DNA of 64,000 bases from Streptomyces prunicolor NBRC 13075 (GCF_000367365.1 NZ_BARF01000091.1:60740-124739); one strand, 5' to 3'; counted from the first letter of the stretch, positions 17,644 to 26,084 are shown. Notes: a model not told the origin generated them from the letters alone. Made by a program: numbers and translations.

Positions 17644-18807
17644 ATGCCTACACGTACGTCAGACGTCCTCGTCGTCGGGGGCGGAATCATCGGCCTGGTC
17701 ACAGCCTGGCGCGCGGCCCAACGCGGCTTCTCCACGGCCGTGTTGGACCCGGAGCCGGGCGGCGGGGCCGCCCAGGTGGCCGCCGGGATGCTGGCCGCCG
17801 TCACCGAGCTCCACTACGGCGAACAGACCCTGCTCGCCCTCAACCTCGCCTCGGCGCAGCGCTACCCGGACTTCGCGGCCGAGCTGACCGACCTCACCGG
17901 CCTCGACCTCGGCTACCGGCGCTGCGGCACGCTCGCCGTCGCCCTGGACGCCGACGACCGCGCCCATCTGCGCGAACTGCACGCCCTGCAGCACCAGTCG
18001 GGGCTCGACTCCGAGTGGCTGTCCGGGCGCGAGTGCCGGCGCCTGGAGCCGATGCTCGCGCCGGGTGTGCGCGGGGGGCTCAGGGTCGACGGGGACCATC
18101 AGGTGGACCCGAGGCGGCTTGCGGGGGCGCTGGTGGCCGCCTGCGAGCGCGCCGGGGTCGTCCTCCACCGGACGTGGGCCGAGCGGCTCACGGTCGAGCG
18201 GGACCGCGCCACGGGGGTCCTCACGCGCGAGGGCGAGGTGCTGGGCGCGGGCCAGGTCGTCCTCGCGGGCGGCAGCCTCAGCGGGCAGCTGAAGGGCGTC
18301 CCTGACGACGTCCTGCCGCCCGTACGGCCCGTGAAGGGCCAGGTGTTGCGGCTGACCGTGCCGGAGCGTCACGCGCCGTTCCTGAACCGGACCGTGCGGG
18401 CCGTGGTGCGCGGCAGCCACGTCTACCTGGTGCCGCGCGAGAACGGCGAACTGGTCGTCGGCGCGACCAGTGAGGAACTGGGCTGGGACACGACCGTGAC
18501 GGCCGGCGGTGTCTACGAACTCCTCCGCGACGCCCACGAGTTGGTCCCCGGGATCACCGAACTCCCGCTCACCGAGACCCGGGCCGGACTGCGCCCCGGG
18601 TCCCCCGACAACGCGCCGCTGCTCGGCCCGACCGCCCTGCCGGGCCTGCTGCTGGCCACCGGGCACTACCGCAACGGCGTGCTGCTCACTCCGGTCACCG
18701 GCGATGCCCTGGCGCACGCGCTCAGCACCGGTGAACTCCCGGACGAGGCACGCCCGTTCACGCCGAAGCGGTTCGGCGCCGGAGCACTCGTGGAGCAGTC
18801 CGTATGA
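17644..18807 (+). CDS. thiO: Glycine oxidase ThiO
   Basis: 387 residues. FAD-binding VLVVGGGIIGLVTAWRAA lies at residues 9-26, and GGAAQVAAGMLAA is the ThiO family block. The C-terminal half carries TRAGLRPGSPDNAPLLGP and ATGHYRNGVLLTPVTG, typical of glycine/D-amino acid oxidases. ThiO oxidises glycine to the imine needed to build the thiazole ring. First gene of thiO-thiS-thiG, under the TPP riboswitch; its stop overlaps the thiS start by 4 bases. Confidence 0.95.
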   Translation: MPTRTSDVLVVGGGIIGLVTAWRAAQRGFSTAVLDPEPGGGAAQVAAGMLAAVTELHYGEQTLLALNLASAQRYPDFAAELTDLTGLDLGYRRCGTLAVALDADDRAHLRELHALQHQSGLDSEWLSGRECRRLEPMLAPGVRGGLRVDGDHQVDPRRLAGALVAACERAGVVLHRTWAERLTVERDRATGVLTREGEVLGAGQVVLAGGSLSGQLKGVPDDVLPPVRPVKGQVLRLTVPERHAPFLNRTVRAVVRGSHVYLVPRENGELVVGATSEELGWDTTVTAGGVYELLRDAHELVPGITELPLTETRAGLRPGSPDNAPLLGPTALPGLLLATGHYRNGVLLTPVTGDALAHALSTGELPDEARPFTPKRFGAGALVEQSV

Positions 18808-19004
18808 ACGTCTCCGTCAACGGGGAGCCCCGGGAGATCGCTCCCGGCACGGCTCTCGACACCCTGGTGCGTGCCCTGACCCCGGCCCCCTCCGGTGTGG
18901 CCGCCGCCCTCAACGAAACCGTCGTCCCGCGCGCGGAGTGGCCGTCGACCTCCCTCTCCGAGGGAGACCGCGTCGAGGTCCTCACCGCCGTCCAAGGAGG
19001 CTGA
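18804..19004 (+). CDS. thiS: Sulfur carrier protein ThiS
   Basis: 66 residues with a ubiquitin-like fold: MNVSVNGEPREIAPGTALD at the start, VAAALNETVVPRAEW in the middle, and a C-terminal GDRVEVLTAVQGG. The terminal Gly-Gly is converted to a thiocarboxylate that gives sulfur to ThiG. ATGA overlap with thiO and a 3-base gap to thiG show tight coupling. No thiF is in the window, so adenylation must come from elsewhere. Confidence 0.95.
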   Translation: MNVSVNGEPREIAPGTALDTLVRALTPAPSGVAAALNETVVPRAEWPSTSLSEGDRVEVLTAVQGG

Positions 19005-19007
19005 CCC

Positions 19008-19802
19008 ATGGCCGACGACCCCTTCGTCCTCGGTGGTACGTCCTTCACGTCCCGGCTGATCATGGGCACCGGTGGTGCGCCCAGCCTCGACGTCCTGGAG
19101 CGCGCGCTGGTGGCCTCCGGGACGGAACTCACGACGGTCGCGATGCGGCGCGTAAACGCTTCCGTGCACGGTTCGGTGCTGTCCGTCCTGGAGCGGCTCG
19201 GTATCCGGGTGCTGCCCAACACCGCGGGGTGCTTCACGGCGGGCGAGGCGGTGCTGACGGCGCGACTGGCGCGAGAGGCTCTGGGGACCCCACTGATCAA
19301 ACTTGAAGTGATCGCGGACGAGCGCACGTTGCTGCCCGATCCGATCGAGCTGCTCGATGCCGCAGAGACGTTGGTCGACGACGGATTCACGGTGCTGCCT
19401 TACACGAACGACGATCCTGTGCTGGCGCGGAAGCTGGAGGACGTCGGGTGTGCGGCGATCATGCCGCTCGGGTCGCCGATCGGATCCGGGCTCGGGATTC
19501 GCAACCCGCACAACTTCCAGCTGATCACCGAGCACGCGCGTGTGCCGGTGATTCTGGACGCGGGGGCCGGTACGGCTTCCGACGCCGCGTTCGCGATGGA
19601 GCTGGGGTGTGCCGGTGTGATGCTTGCCTCAGCGGTGACGCGGGCGCAGGAACCGGTGTTGATGGCGTCGGCGATGCGGAGCGCGGTGGAAGCGGGGAGG
19701 TTGGCGTTCCGGGCGGGGCGTATCCCCCGTAGGTACTTCGCCGAGGCGTCTTCCCCGACAACCGGCGTGGCCTGCCTGGACCCGGAACGCCCCGCCTTCT
19801 GA
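19008..19802 (+). CDS. thiG: Thiazole synthase ThiG
   Basis: 264 residues with AAGGAGG 7 bases upstream of ATG. Typical ThiG segments: LGGTSFTSRLIMGTGG, TELTTVAMRRVN, LPNTAGCFTAGEAVLTARLA, IKLEVIADE, GLGIRNPHN and VILDAGAGTASDAAFAMELG. A Lys in LIKLEVI is the expected Schiff-base residue for deoxyxylulose phosphate. The protein forms the thiazole moiety with ThiS thiocarboxylate and dehydroglycine. End of the thi operon. Confidence 0.96.
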   Translation: MADDPFVLGGTSFTSRLIMGTGGAPSLDVLERALVASGTELTTVAMRRVNASVHGSVLSVLERLGIRVLPNTAGCFTAGEAVLTARLAREALGTPLIKLEVIADERTLLPDPIELLDAAETLVDDGFTVLPYTNDDPVLARKLEDVGCAAIMPLGSPIGSGLGIRNPHNFQLITEHARVPVILDAGAGTASDAAFAMELGCAGVMLASAVTRAQEPVLMASAMRSAVEAGRLAFRAGRIPRRYFAEASSPTTGVACLDPERPAF

Positions 19803-19940
19803 ATCTCCCGCCCACGCACCACCCGCCGAACCGCACAGCCCGGCCCCGGATACCCGCCCCACCATGAGGTATCCGTCACAGGTCGGCTTCAGTACCGCCC
19901 CGAAACCGGCCGAAAACGCCGTGCTGTCAGCCTTGGCTCG

Positions 19941-19946
19941 TACACT
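19941..19946 (+). promoter_or_regulatory. Leaderless-type -10 box before the PASTA kinase gene
   Basis: TACACT ends 7 bases before the GTG. No ribosome site is visible, so the kinase message probably begins at the start codon. The 19803-19940 stretch before it holds no gene I can support. Confidence 0.45.
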
Positions 19947-19953
19947 CACCTGC

Positions 19954-21888
19954 GTGGATACGACCCTTCATGACCCTCTCGTCGGGCAGTTGCTCGACGG
20001 CCGCTATCGCGTCGACGCGCGGATCGCCGTCGGCGGGATGGCCACGGTCTACCGGGCCGTGGACACCCGCCTGGACCGGGTTCTCGCGCTCAAGGTGATG
20101 CACCCGACGCTGGCGGCCGACGCCCACTTCGTGGACCGGTTCATCCGCGAGGCGAAGTCCGTGGCGCGGCTGGCGCATCCGAACGTGGTGCAGGTCTTCG
20201 ACCAGGGCGCCGACCGGTCGTACGTCTATCTGGCCATGGAGTACGTCGCCGGCTGCACCCTGCGGGACGTGCTGCGCGAGCGCGGGGCGCTCCAGCCGCG
20301 GGCCGCCCTCGACATCATGGAGCCGGTGCTGGCCGCGCTCGGTGCCGCGCACCGGGCCGGGTTCGTGCACCGGGACATGAAGCCGGAGAACGTGCTCATA
20401 GGGGACGACGGCCGGGTCAAGGTCGCCGACTTCGGGCTGGTCAGGTCCGTCGACACGAACACCAGCACCACGGGAGCCGTGCTCGGCACGGTGTCGTATC
20501 TCGCGCCGGAGCAGATCGAGGGCAGCACCGCCGACCCCCGGGTCGACGTGTACGCGTGCGGTGTCGTCCTCTACGAGATGCTCACCGGCCAGAAGCCGCA
20601 CGACGGCGACTCCGCCGCGATCGTGCTCTACAAGCACCTGCACGAGGACGTCCCGCCGCCCTCGGCGCTCGTGCCGGGGCTGGCGTACGAGCTGGACGAG
20701 CTGGTCGCCACCGCCACCGCGCGCACCCCGGACCTGCGGCCGTACGACGCGGTCGCGCTGTTCGGGATGGTCCGCGAGGCGCGGTCGGGGCTGAGCACCG
20801 AGCAGCTGGACGCGGTGCCGCCGCAGGCGCTGACCTCGGAGTATCCCAACGCCGAGAACCGTACGAGTGTGATCCCGCGCTCGCTGACCGTGCCGCGTCC
20901 GCTGCCGGTCAGCGAGGACGACGAGCCCGGCGCCCCGTTCAACCGGACCAGCCGGTTCGAGAGCGGGCCGCCGCTGCCGCCCCGGCGGCGCGAGGCGCGG
21001 CGGCCCCGGCGCGGGCTGCTGGCGATCGTCGCCGCCCTGCTGCTGATCGTCGGGGTCGGGGCGGGCGTCTGGTACATCAACTCCGGCCAGTTCACCAAGG
21101 TCCCGCCGCTGCTGGCGAAGACCGAGGCGCAGGCGAAGGAGCGGCTGAAGGATGCCGGTCTCGACGTCAAGAAGGTCGACCACGCGTACAGCGACACCGT
21201 GAAGCGCGGCACGGTCATCAGCACCGACCCGGTGTCCGGCGCCCGCATCCGGGACAACGACTCGGTGGCCCTGACCATCTCGGACGGCCCGGAGACCGTG
21301 AAGGTCCCCGACCTGACGGGCACCCGCCTGGCCAAGGCGCAGACCCTGCTGAAGCAGGACGGGCTGGCGGCCGGCATGGTCACCAGGGAGTTCAGCGACG
21401 ACGTCCCCAAGGGCTTCGTGATCAGCACCGACCCCGAGGCGGGCACCGAGCGCCACGCGGGCTCGGCGATCGCCATGACCGTCAGCAAGGGCAGCGCGGT
21501 CGACGTGCCCGACGTCACCGGTGAGGACCTGGACGACGCGAAGTCCGACCTCCAGGAGGCCGGCCTCAAGGTCACGGTGTCGGACACCGAGATCACCTCG
21601 GAGTACGACGCGGGTCAGGTCGCCCAGCAGACCCCGGCCGGCGACAGCCAGGCCGCCGAGGGCGACACGGTGACGCTGACGCTGTCCAAGGGCCCGGAGC
21701 TGGTCGAGGTCCCGAGCGTGGTCGGCGCGAGCGTCGACGCCGCGACGAAGCTCCTTGAGCAGTCCGGCTTCAAGGTCAAGGAGGACCGGGGCATCCTGGG
21801 TCTGTTCGGCGACACCGTGAAGAGCCAGTCCGTGGACGCGGGCGAACAGGCCGCCAAGGGGTCGACGATCACGATCACCATCCGGTGA
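19954..21888 (+). CDS. pkaF: PASTA-domain Ser/Thr protein kinase
   Basis: 644 residues from GTG, the start that aligns with the kinase N-terminus LLDGRYRVDARIAVGGMATVY. Kinase domain residues 12-270: ATP-anchoring Lys47 in ALKVMHP, catalytic HRDMKPENVL near 139, DFG in VADFGLVRS, and a Thr-rich activation loop (TNTSTTGAVLGTVSYLAPE). A juxtamembrane linker and one helix (residues ~354-376) lead to four extracellular PASTA repeats. PASTA kinases sense muropeptides or lipid II and control growth and division. The position matches pknL of M. tuberculosis and pkaF (SCO2110) of S. coelicolor from memory. Confidence 0.93.
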   Translation: MDTTLHDPLVGQLLDGRYRVDARIAVGGMATVYRAVDTRLDRVLALKVMHPTLAADAHFVDRFIREAKSVARLAHPNVVQVFDQGADRSYVYLAMEYVAGCTLRDVLRERGALQPRAALDIMEPVLAALGAAHRAGFVHRDMKPENVLIGDDGRVKVADFGLVRSVDTNTSTTGAVLGTVSYLAPEQIEGSTADPRVDVYACGVVLYEMLTGQKPHDGDSAAIVLYKHLHEDVPPPSALVPGLAYELDELVATATARTPDLRPYDAVALFGMVREARSGLSTEQLDAVPPQALTSEYPNAENRTSVIPRSLTVPRPLPVSEDDEPGAPFNRTSRFESGPPLPPRRREARRPRRGLLAIVAALLLIVGVGAGVWYINSGQFTKVPPLLAKTEAQAKERLKDAGLDVKKVDHAYSDTVKRGTVISTDPVSGARIRDNDSVALTISDGPETVKVPDLTGTRLAKAQTLLKQDGLAAGMVTREFSDDVPKGFVISTDPEAGTERHAGSAIAMTVSKGSAVDVPDVTGEDLDDAKSDLQEAGLKVTVSDTEITSEYDAGQVAQQTPAGDSQAAEGDTVTLTLSKGPELVEVPSVVGASVDAATKLLEQSGFKVKEDRGILGLFGDTVKSQSVDAGEQAAKGSTITITIR

Positions 21889-21922
21889 CGGGGGCGGCAC
21901 GCGCGCGTGACACCCTGGACGG

Positions 21923-22837
21923 GTGAGCAGCGAGTCCCCTTCCAGCGCCCCCGGATTCCCTTCCGGCGCCCCTGAGTTCCCTTCCCGCAACCCCGTCGGC
22001 GGCCATGTCCCGGTCGCCGGCGGTCTCCACTCCGTGGGCCTGTCCTACGCCCGTGAGCTGGCCGCCGAGACCGTGCAGGTCTTCGTCGCCAACCCGCGGG
22101 GCTGGGCCACACCGGTCGGGAACCCGCGTCAGGACGAGGAGTTCCGCGCGGTCTGCGAGGCCGAGTCGATCCCGGCGTACGTGCACGCCCCGTACCTGAT
22201 CAACTTCGGCTCGCACACCGAGGCCACCGTGGAGAAGTCCGTTGATTCGCTACGGCACTCGCTGCGGCGCGGGCGGGAGATCGGCGCGCTCGGTGTCGTC
22301 GTGCACACCGGGAGCGCGACGGGCGGTCGGGAACGGGCCGTGGCGCTGGCCCAGGTGCGGGAGCATCTGCTGCCGCTGCTGGACGAGTTGACCCACGACG
22401 ACGACCCGTTCCTGCTCCTGGAGTCGACGGCCGGGCAGGGCTCGTCCCTGTGCTCCCGGACCTGGGACTTCGGGCCGTACTTCGAGGCGCTGGACGCCCA
22501 TCCGAAGCTGGGCGTGTGCCTGGACACCTGCCACATCTTCGCCGCGGGGCACGACCTGACCGGCCCGAGCGGTATGCACCAGACCCTCGATCTGCTGGTG
22601 GACACGGTCGGCGAGGGACGGCTGAAACTGATCCACGCCAACGACTCCAAGGACGTCGTCGGCGCCCACAAGGACCGGCACGAGAACATCGGCTCCGGCC
22701 ATATCGGCGAGGACCCGTTCCGTGCCCTGATGACCCACCCGGCGACCGCGGGCGTACCGCTGATCATCGAGACGCCCGGCGGCAAGGAAGGGCACGCGGC
22801 GGATGTGGAGCGGCTGAAGAAGCTCAGGGACGCGTAG
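21923..22837 (+). CDS. nfo: Endonuclease IV (AP endonuclease)
   Basis: 304 residues from GTG with a Pro/Ser-rich N-terminus. All metal-binding blocks of the TIM-barrel family are present: YVHAPYLINFGS, VVHTGSATGG, LLESTAGQG, CLDTCHIFAAGHDL, LIHANDSKD, DRHENIGSGHIG and IIETPGG. The enzyme cuts the DNA backbone 5' of abasic sites in base-excision repair using three Zn ions. It follows the kinase gene by 34 bases and may be co-transcribed. Usual family length is about 280; the extra residues are the N-terminal tail. Confidence 0.93.
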   Translation: MSSESPSSAPGFPSGAPEFPSRNPVGGHVPVAGGLHSVGLSYARELAAETVQVFVANPRGWATPVGNPRQDEEFRAVCEAESIPAYVHAPYLINFGSHTEATVEKSVDSLRHSLRRGREIGALGVVVHTGSATGGRERAVALAQVREHLLPLLDELTHDDDPFLLLESTAGQGSSLCSRTWDFGPYFEALDAHPKLGVCLDTCHIFAAGHDLTGPSGMHQTLDLLVDTVGEGRLKLIHANDSKDVVGAHKDRHENIGSGHIGEDPFRALMTHPATAGVPLIIETPGGKEGHAADVERLKKLRDA

Positions 22838-22848
22838 CCCTCAGAGAC

Positions 22849-23463
22849 TCACAGCTCGGGACCCTCGCCGGACCCTTCCTGGTACGAGTACCGCTGCTCC
22901 TGCCAGGGATCACCCACGTTGTGATACCCGCGCTCCTCCCAGAATCCCCGCCGGTCCGCCGTCATGTACTCGACGCCCCGGACCCACTTCGGGCCCTTCC
23001 AGGCGTACAGGTGGGGGACGACCAGGCGGAGCGGGAAGCCGTGTTCCGCGGTGAGGAGTTCGCCGTCCTTGTGGGTGGCGAAGATGGTGCCGTCGGCCGC
23101 GAAGTCGGCGAGCCGGAGGTTGGCGCTGAAGCCGTACTCCGCCCAGACCATGACATGGGTGACGGCGGGTGCGGGCGGGGCGGTCTCCAGGATCGTGCGG
23201 GCGGGGATGCCGCCCCATTCGGCGCCGAGCATGCTGAACTTCGTGACGCAGTGCAGATCGGCCACTACGGAGTCGTAGGGCAGGGCCGTGAACTCTTCGT
23301 GGTTCCAGCAGTGCTTGTCGCCGTCGGCGGTGGCGCCGAAGACCCTGAACTCCCAGCGTTCGGGGCGGAACTTGGGCACGGGGCCGTAGTGCGTGACCGG
23401 CCAGCCGCGCTGGAGCCGCTGGCCCGGTGGCAGCTCGGACTGTTCGACCCCTCTCTGACCCAT
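22849..23463 (-). CDS. Sulfite-oxidase-like molybdopterin protein
   Basis: 204 residues from the ATG with AGGA 7 bases upstream (MGQRGVEQ). The molybdopterin fold of the sulfite oxidase/YedY type is indicated by HYGPVPKFRPERWEFRVFG, SVVADLHCVTKFSMLGAEWGG, with Cys as the expected Mo ligand, and PLRLVVPHLYAWKGPKWVRG. No signal peptide is visible, so it is probably cytoplasmic. Substrate unknown; members of this short group are called sulfite-oxidase-like oxidoreductases. It is convergent with nfo, with 11 bases between stops, and divergent from bfr. Confidence 0.88.
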   Translation of the reverse strand: MGQRGVEQSELPPGQRLQRGWPVTHYGPVPKFRPERWEFRVFGATADGDKHCWNHEEFTALPYDSVVADLHCVTKFSMLGAEWGGIPARTILETAPPAPAVTHVMVWAEYGFSANLRLADFAADGTIFATHKDGELLTAEHGFPLRLVVPHLYAWKGPKWVRGVEYMTADRRGFWEERGYHNVGDPWQEQRYSYQEGSGEGPEL

Positions 23464-23530
23464 GACTCCATCCTGACAGACCGGGGGTGGTGCACATGAC
23501 CGGCTCTGGACGGATTCGGGCAACTCCTAC

Positions 23531-23544
23531 TAAGCATGCACTTA
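23531..23544. promoter_or_regulatory. AT-rich imperfect palindrome in the sulfite-oxidase-like/bfr gap
   Basis: TAAGCATGCACTTA pairs TAAG with CTTA around a GCATGC centre with one mismatch pair. It lies in the 157-base divergent gap and may be an operator for bfr or its neighbour. It does not fit the iron-box consensus. Confidence 0.3.
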
Positions 23545-23620
23545 CTGGACGACGTCTTCGCGCCGGTGCAATCATGCGGCGCACCCGCCAGTTCCCCCGT
23601 TTTTGGAAGGAGCCTCTGCG

Positions 23621-24097
23621 ATGCAGGGCGACCCCGAGGTCCTCGAGTTCCTGAACGAGCAGCTCACCGGTGAGCTGACCGCGATCAACCAGTACTGGCT
23701 GCACTACCGCATCCAGGACAACAACGGTTGGACCAAGCTCGCCAAGTACACGCGTGAAGAGTCCATCGATGAGATGAAGCACGCGGACAAGATCACCGAG
23801 CGCATCCTGATGCTCGACGGTCTGCCGAACTACCAGCGGCTGTTCCACGTCCGGGTCGGCCAGACGGTCACCGAGATGTTCCAGGCGGACCGGCAGGTGG
23901 AGGTCGAGGCGATCGACCGCCTCAAGCGCGGTATCGAGGTGATGCGCACGAAGGGCGACATCACGTCGGCCAACATCTTCGAGGACATCCTCGAGGACGA
24001 GGAGCACCACATCGACTACCTCGACACGCAGCTGCAGCTGATCGAGCAGCTCGGCGAGGCGCTCTACATCGCGCAGCAGATCGAGCAGCCCAGCTAG
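23621..24097 (+). CDS. bfr: Bacterioferritin
   Basis: 158 residues, the standard length; AAGGAG is placed 9 bases before the ATG (MQGDPEV). Ferroxidase ligands follow E. coli numbering exactly: Glu18, Glu51 and His54, with Glu94, Glu127 and His130 region in VEVEAIDR and EDEEHH. Met52 is the haem ligand. The 24-mer cage stores iron as ferric mineral. The adjacent bfd gene, convergent, encodes the ferredoxin that releases the iron. Confidence 0.97.
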   Translation: MQGDPEVLEFLNEQLTGELTAINQYWLHYRIQDNNGWTKLAKYTREESIDEMKHADKITERILMLDGLPNYQRLFHVRVGQTVTEMFQADRQVEVEAIDRLKRGIEVMRTKGDITSANIFEDILEDEEHHIDYLDTQLQLIEQLGEALYIAQQIEQPS

Positions 24098-24115
24098 AGC
24101 CCCGGCCGGAGCCCG

Positions 24116-24376
24116 CTAGGCAGCGTCTTCCAGATCGGCCATCGCGGCCACTCCGGTCAGCTCGGTGAGTATCGACTCGCCCTGGTCGGCCGCCTCGCGG
24201 CGCGGGCAGGCGCCCCGGCCCAGCAGGGCCTGGATACGGCGTACGCACGACCCGCAGTCGGTGCCCGCCTTGCAGGCCGACGCTATCTGCCGGGGGGTGC
24301 AGGCACCGCCCTCAGCGTGCTTCGCGACCTGCGCCTCGGTCACACCGAAGCAGTTGCAGACATACACGCGGGTCAC
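24116..24376 (-). CDS. bfd: Bacterioferritin-associated [2Fe-2S] ferredoxin
   Basis: 86 residues. Four cysteines sit at 7, 9, 41 and 44 (YVCNCFGVTE and GTDCGSCVRR), the spacing of Bfd and BFD-like domains, which bind a [2Fe-2S] cluster. Bfd docks on bacterioferritin and reduces the ferric core so iron leaves. The C-terminal 30 residues are outside the BFD fold. The iron box upstream means it should be made when iron is short, fitting a role in mobilisation. Confidence 0.93.
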   Translation of the reverse strand: MTRVYVCNCFGVTEAQVAKHAEGGACTPRQIASACKAGTDCGSCVRRIQALLGRGACPRREAADQGESILTELTGVAAMADLEDAA

Positions 24377-24415
24377 CTCCCGGGCGGGATCGAAGGTCGT
24401 CGCGCCATCCCGATA

Positions 24416-24434
24416 ATCGGTGAGGCTAACCTAA
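24416..24434 (-). promoter_or_regulatory. DmdR/IdeR-type iron box upstream of bfd
   Basis: On the minus strand the site reads TTAGGTTAGCCTCACCGAT, which fits the actinobacterial iron-box consensus TTAGGTTAGGCTNACCTAA at most positions, diverging mainly at the last three bases. It is about 40 bases before the bfd start. An iron-loaded DmdR/IdeR repressor is expected to bind. Confidence 0.8.
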
Positions 24435-24462
24435 CCTTACCCGCCGCGCAGGAGCTGTAAAA

Positions 24463-24506
24463 GTGCCGTGGGGCGGGGATCGTATGTGATCCCCGCCCCA
24501 CGGCAC
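24463..24506 (-). terminator. Terminator of DAHP synthase gene
   Basis: Perfect inverted repeat with 19-bp arms and a 6-base loop (arm begins GTGCCGTGGGGC), followed on the minus strand by ACTTTTACAG. It lies 23 bases past the DAHP synthase stop. Confidence 0.9.
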
Positions 24507-24528
24507 ACTGCTGTAACAGGTGAAACGG

Positions 24529-25881
24529 TTACTGGTCCCTGTACATCTCGGCGACGAGGAAGGCCAGGTCAAGCGACTGACTGCGGTTGAGGCGCGGGTC
24601 GCAGGCCGTCTCGTAGCGCTGGTGCAGATCGTCGACGAAGATCTCGTCGCCGCCGCCCACGCACTCGGTGACATCGTCGCCGGTGAGCTCGACGTGGATG
24701 CCGCCCGGGTGGGTGCCGAGGCCCTTGTGGACCTCGAAGAAGCCCTTCACCTCATCCAGCACGTCGTCGAAGCGGCGGGTCTTGTGACCGGAGGCCGCCT
24801 CGTACGTGTTGCCGTGCATCGGGTCGGTGATCCATGCCACGGTCGCACCGGACGCGGTGACCTTCTCGACCAGCTCGGGCAGCTTGTCGCGGACCTTGTC
24901 CGCGCCCATCCGCACGATGAAGGTGAGGCGGCCGGGCTCGCGGTCCGGGTCGAGGCGCTCGATGTACTGGAGCGCGTCCTCGGCGGTCGTCGTCGGGCCC
25001 AGCTTGATGCCGATCGGGTTGCGGATCCGGGAGGCGAACTCGATGTGCGCGCCGTCCAGTTGACGGGTGCGCTCGCCGATCCACACCATGTGCGCGGAGA
25101 CGTCGTAGAGCCTGCCGGTGCGGGAGTCGACCCGGGTCAGGGCCGACTCGTAGTCCAGCAGCAGCGCCTCGTGCGAGGAGTAGAACTCGACGGTCTTGAA
25201 CTCCTCCGGGTCCGTCCCGCAGGCCCGCATGAAGTTCAGCGCGCTGTCGATCTCGCGCGCGAGCTGCTCGTAGCGCTGGCCGGAGGGGGACGACTTCACG
25301 AAGTCCTGGTTCCAGGCGTGCACCTGGCGCAGGTCCGCGTAACCGCCGGTGGTGAAGGCGCGGACCAGGTTGAGCGTGGACGCGGACGCGTTGTACATCC
25401 GCTTCAGGCGCTCGGGGTCCGGGATGCGGGACTTCTCGTCGAAGGCGAAGCCGTTGACCGAGTCGCCGCGGTACGTCGGCAGGGTCACGCCGTCACGGGT
25501 CTCGGTGCCCTTGGAGCGCGGCTTGGAGTACTGGCCGGCGATACGGCCGACCTTCACCACCGGCACCGAGGCGGCGTACGTCAGCACGGCGCCCATCTGG
25601 AGCAGGGTCTTCAGCTTGTTGCGGATGTGGTCGGCGGACACCGCGTCGAAGGCCTCGGCGCAGTCGCCGCCCTGGAGGAGGAACGCCTCTCCCTTGGCGA
25701 CGGCCGCCAACCGGGCGCGCAGCTGGTCGCACTCGCCCGCGAAGACGAGCGGCGGATACGACTCGAGGTCCGCGATCACTGCGCGCAGAGCCTCGGTGTC
25801 GGGGTACTCGGGCTGCTGCGCCGCGGGCAGGTCTCGCCAGGTGTTGCCAGCGCTGGCGCTGGTCTTAGCGTTCACGGTCAC
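24529..25881 (-). CDS. aroH: Class II DAHP synthase
   Basis: 450 residues from the first of two nearby GTGs (VTVNAKTS), with GAGGG upstream; the length equals the S. coelicolor enzyme from memory. Plant-type DAHP synthase blocks include FLLQGGDCAEAFD, with the metal Cys, SKPRSKGTE, RAFTTGGYADLRQ, SAHMVWIGERTRQ, NPIGIKLGPTT, WITDPMHGNT and GGIHVELTGDDVTEC. It condenses phosphoenolpyruvate and erythrose 4-phosphate, the first step to chorismate. It is divergent from the trp attenuator and TrpEG, which use the chorismate. Own strong terminator downstream. Confidence 0.96.
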   Translation of the reverse strand: MTVNAKTSASAGNTWRDLPAAQQPEYPDTEALRAVIADLESYPPLVFAGECDQLRARLAAVAKGEAFLLQGGDCAEAFDAVSADHIRNKLKTLLQMGAVLTYAASVPVVKVGRIAGQYSKPRSKGTETRDGVTLPTYRGDSVNGFAFDEKSRIPDPERLKRMYNASASTLNLVRAFTTGGYADLRQVHAWNQDFVKSSPSGQRYEQLAREIDSALNFMRACGTDPEEFKTVEFYSSHEALLLDYESALTRVDSRTGRLYDVSAHMVWIGERTRQLDGAHIEFASRIRNPIGIKLGPTTTAEDALQYIERLDPDREPGRLTFIVRMGADKVRDKLPELVEKVTASGATVAWITDPMHGNTYEAASGHKTRRFDDVLDEVKGFFEVHKGLGTHPGGIHVELTGDDVTECVGGGDEIFVDDLHQRYETACDPRLNRSQSLDLAFLVAEMYRDQ

Positions 25882-25964
25882 GCCCTCAACATTACGGGGT
25901 CGTGTCGAGCTATTTTCGCGCGGCTCGACAGGTGAGACACCCACACGCTCAGGTGTGCGTGGGG

Positions 25965-25970
25965 TAGGGT
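25965..25970 (+). promoter_or_regulatory. -10 box of the trp leader transcript
   Basis: TAGGGT ends 7 bases before the trpL ATG. The spacing predicts that transcription starts at the ATG, so the leader peptide would be read from a leaderless message. No Shine-Dalgarno sequence precedes trpL. Confidence 0.55.
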
Positions 25971-25977
25971 GCCCTCC

Positions 25978-26034
25978 ATGTTCGCGCATTCGACCCGTAA
26001 CTGGTGGTGGACCGCTCATCCGGCGGCCCACTGA
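25978..26034 (+). CDS. trpL: trp leader peptide
   Basis: 18 residues, MFAHSTRNWWWTAHPAAH, with three consecutive Trp codons at positions 9-11. It precedes a strong hairpin and the fused anthranilate synthase gene. The arrangement is classic ribosome-mediated attenuation: a ribosome stalled at the Trp codons when tryptophan is scarce favours the antiterminator. This type of leader is known for Streptomyces trpE genes. Too short for routine gene calling. Confidence 0.93.
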   Translation: MFAHSTRNWWWTAHPAAH

Positions 26035-26057
26035 CTGCGCGTACTCCCAGTACTCCG

Positions 26058-26084
26058 CGAAGGCCGCCCGAGGGGCGGCCTTCG
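26058..26084 (+). terminator. trp attenuator terminator
   Basis: CGAAGGCCGCCC and its exact complement form 12-bp arms around a 3-base loop, 24 bases after the trpL stop and 47 bases before trpEG. It is the terminator form of the attenuator; there is no U-run, as is usual in high-GC hosts. Confidence 0.9.

Noticed and set aside
20556..21524. Alternative frame inside the PASTA kinase gene
   Set aside because: Low-complexity Arg/Gly translation; the kinase and PASTA repeats are continuous in the other frame.
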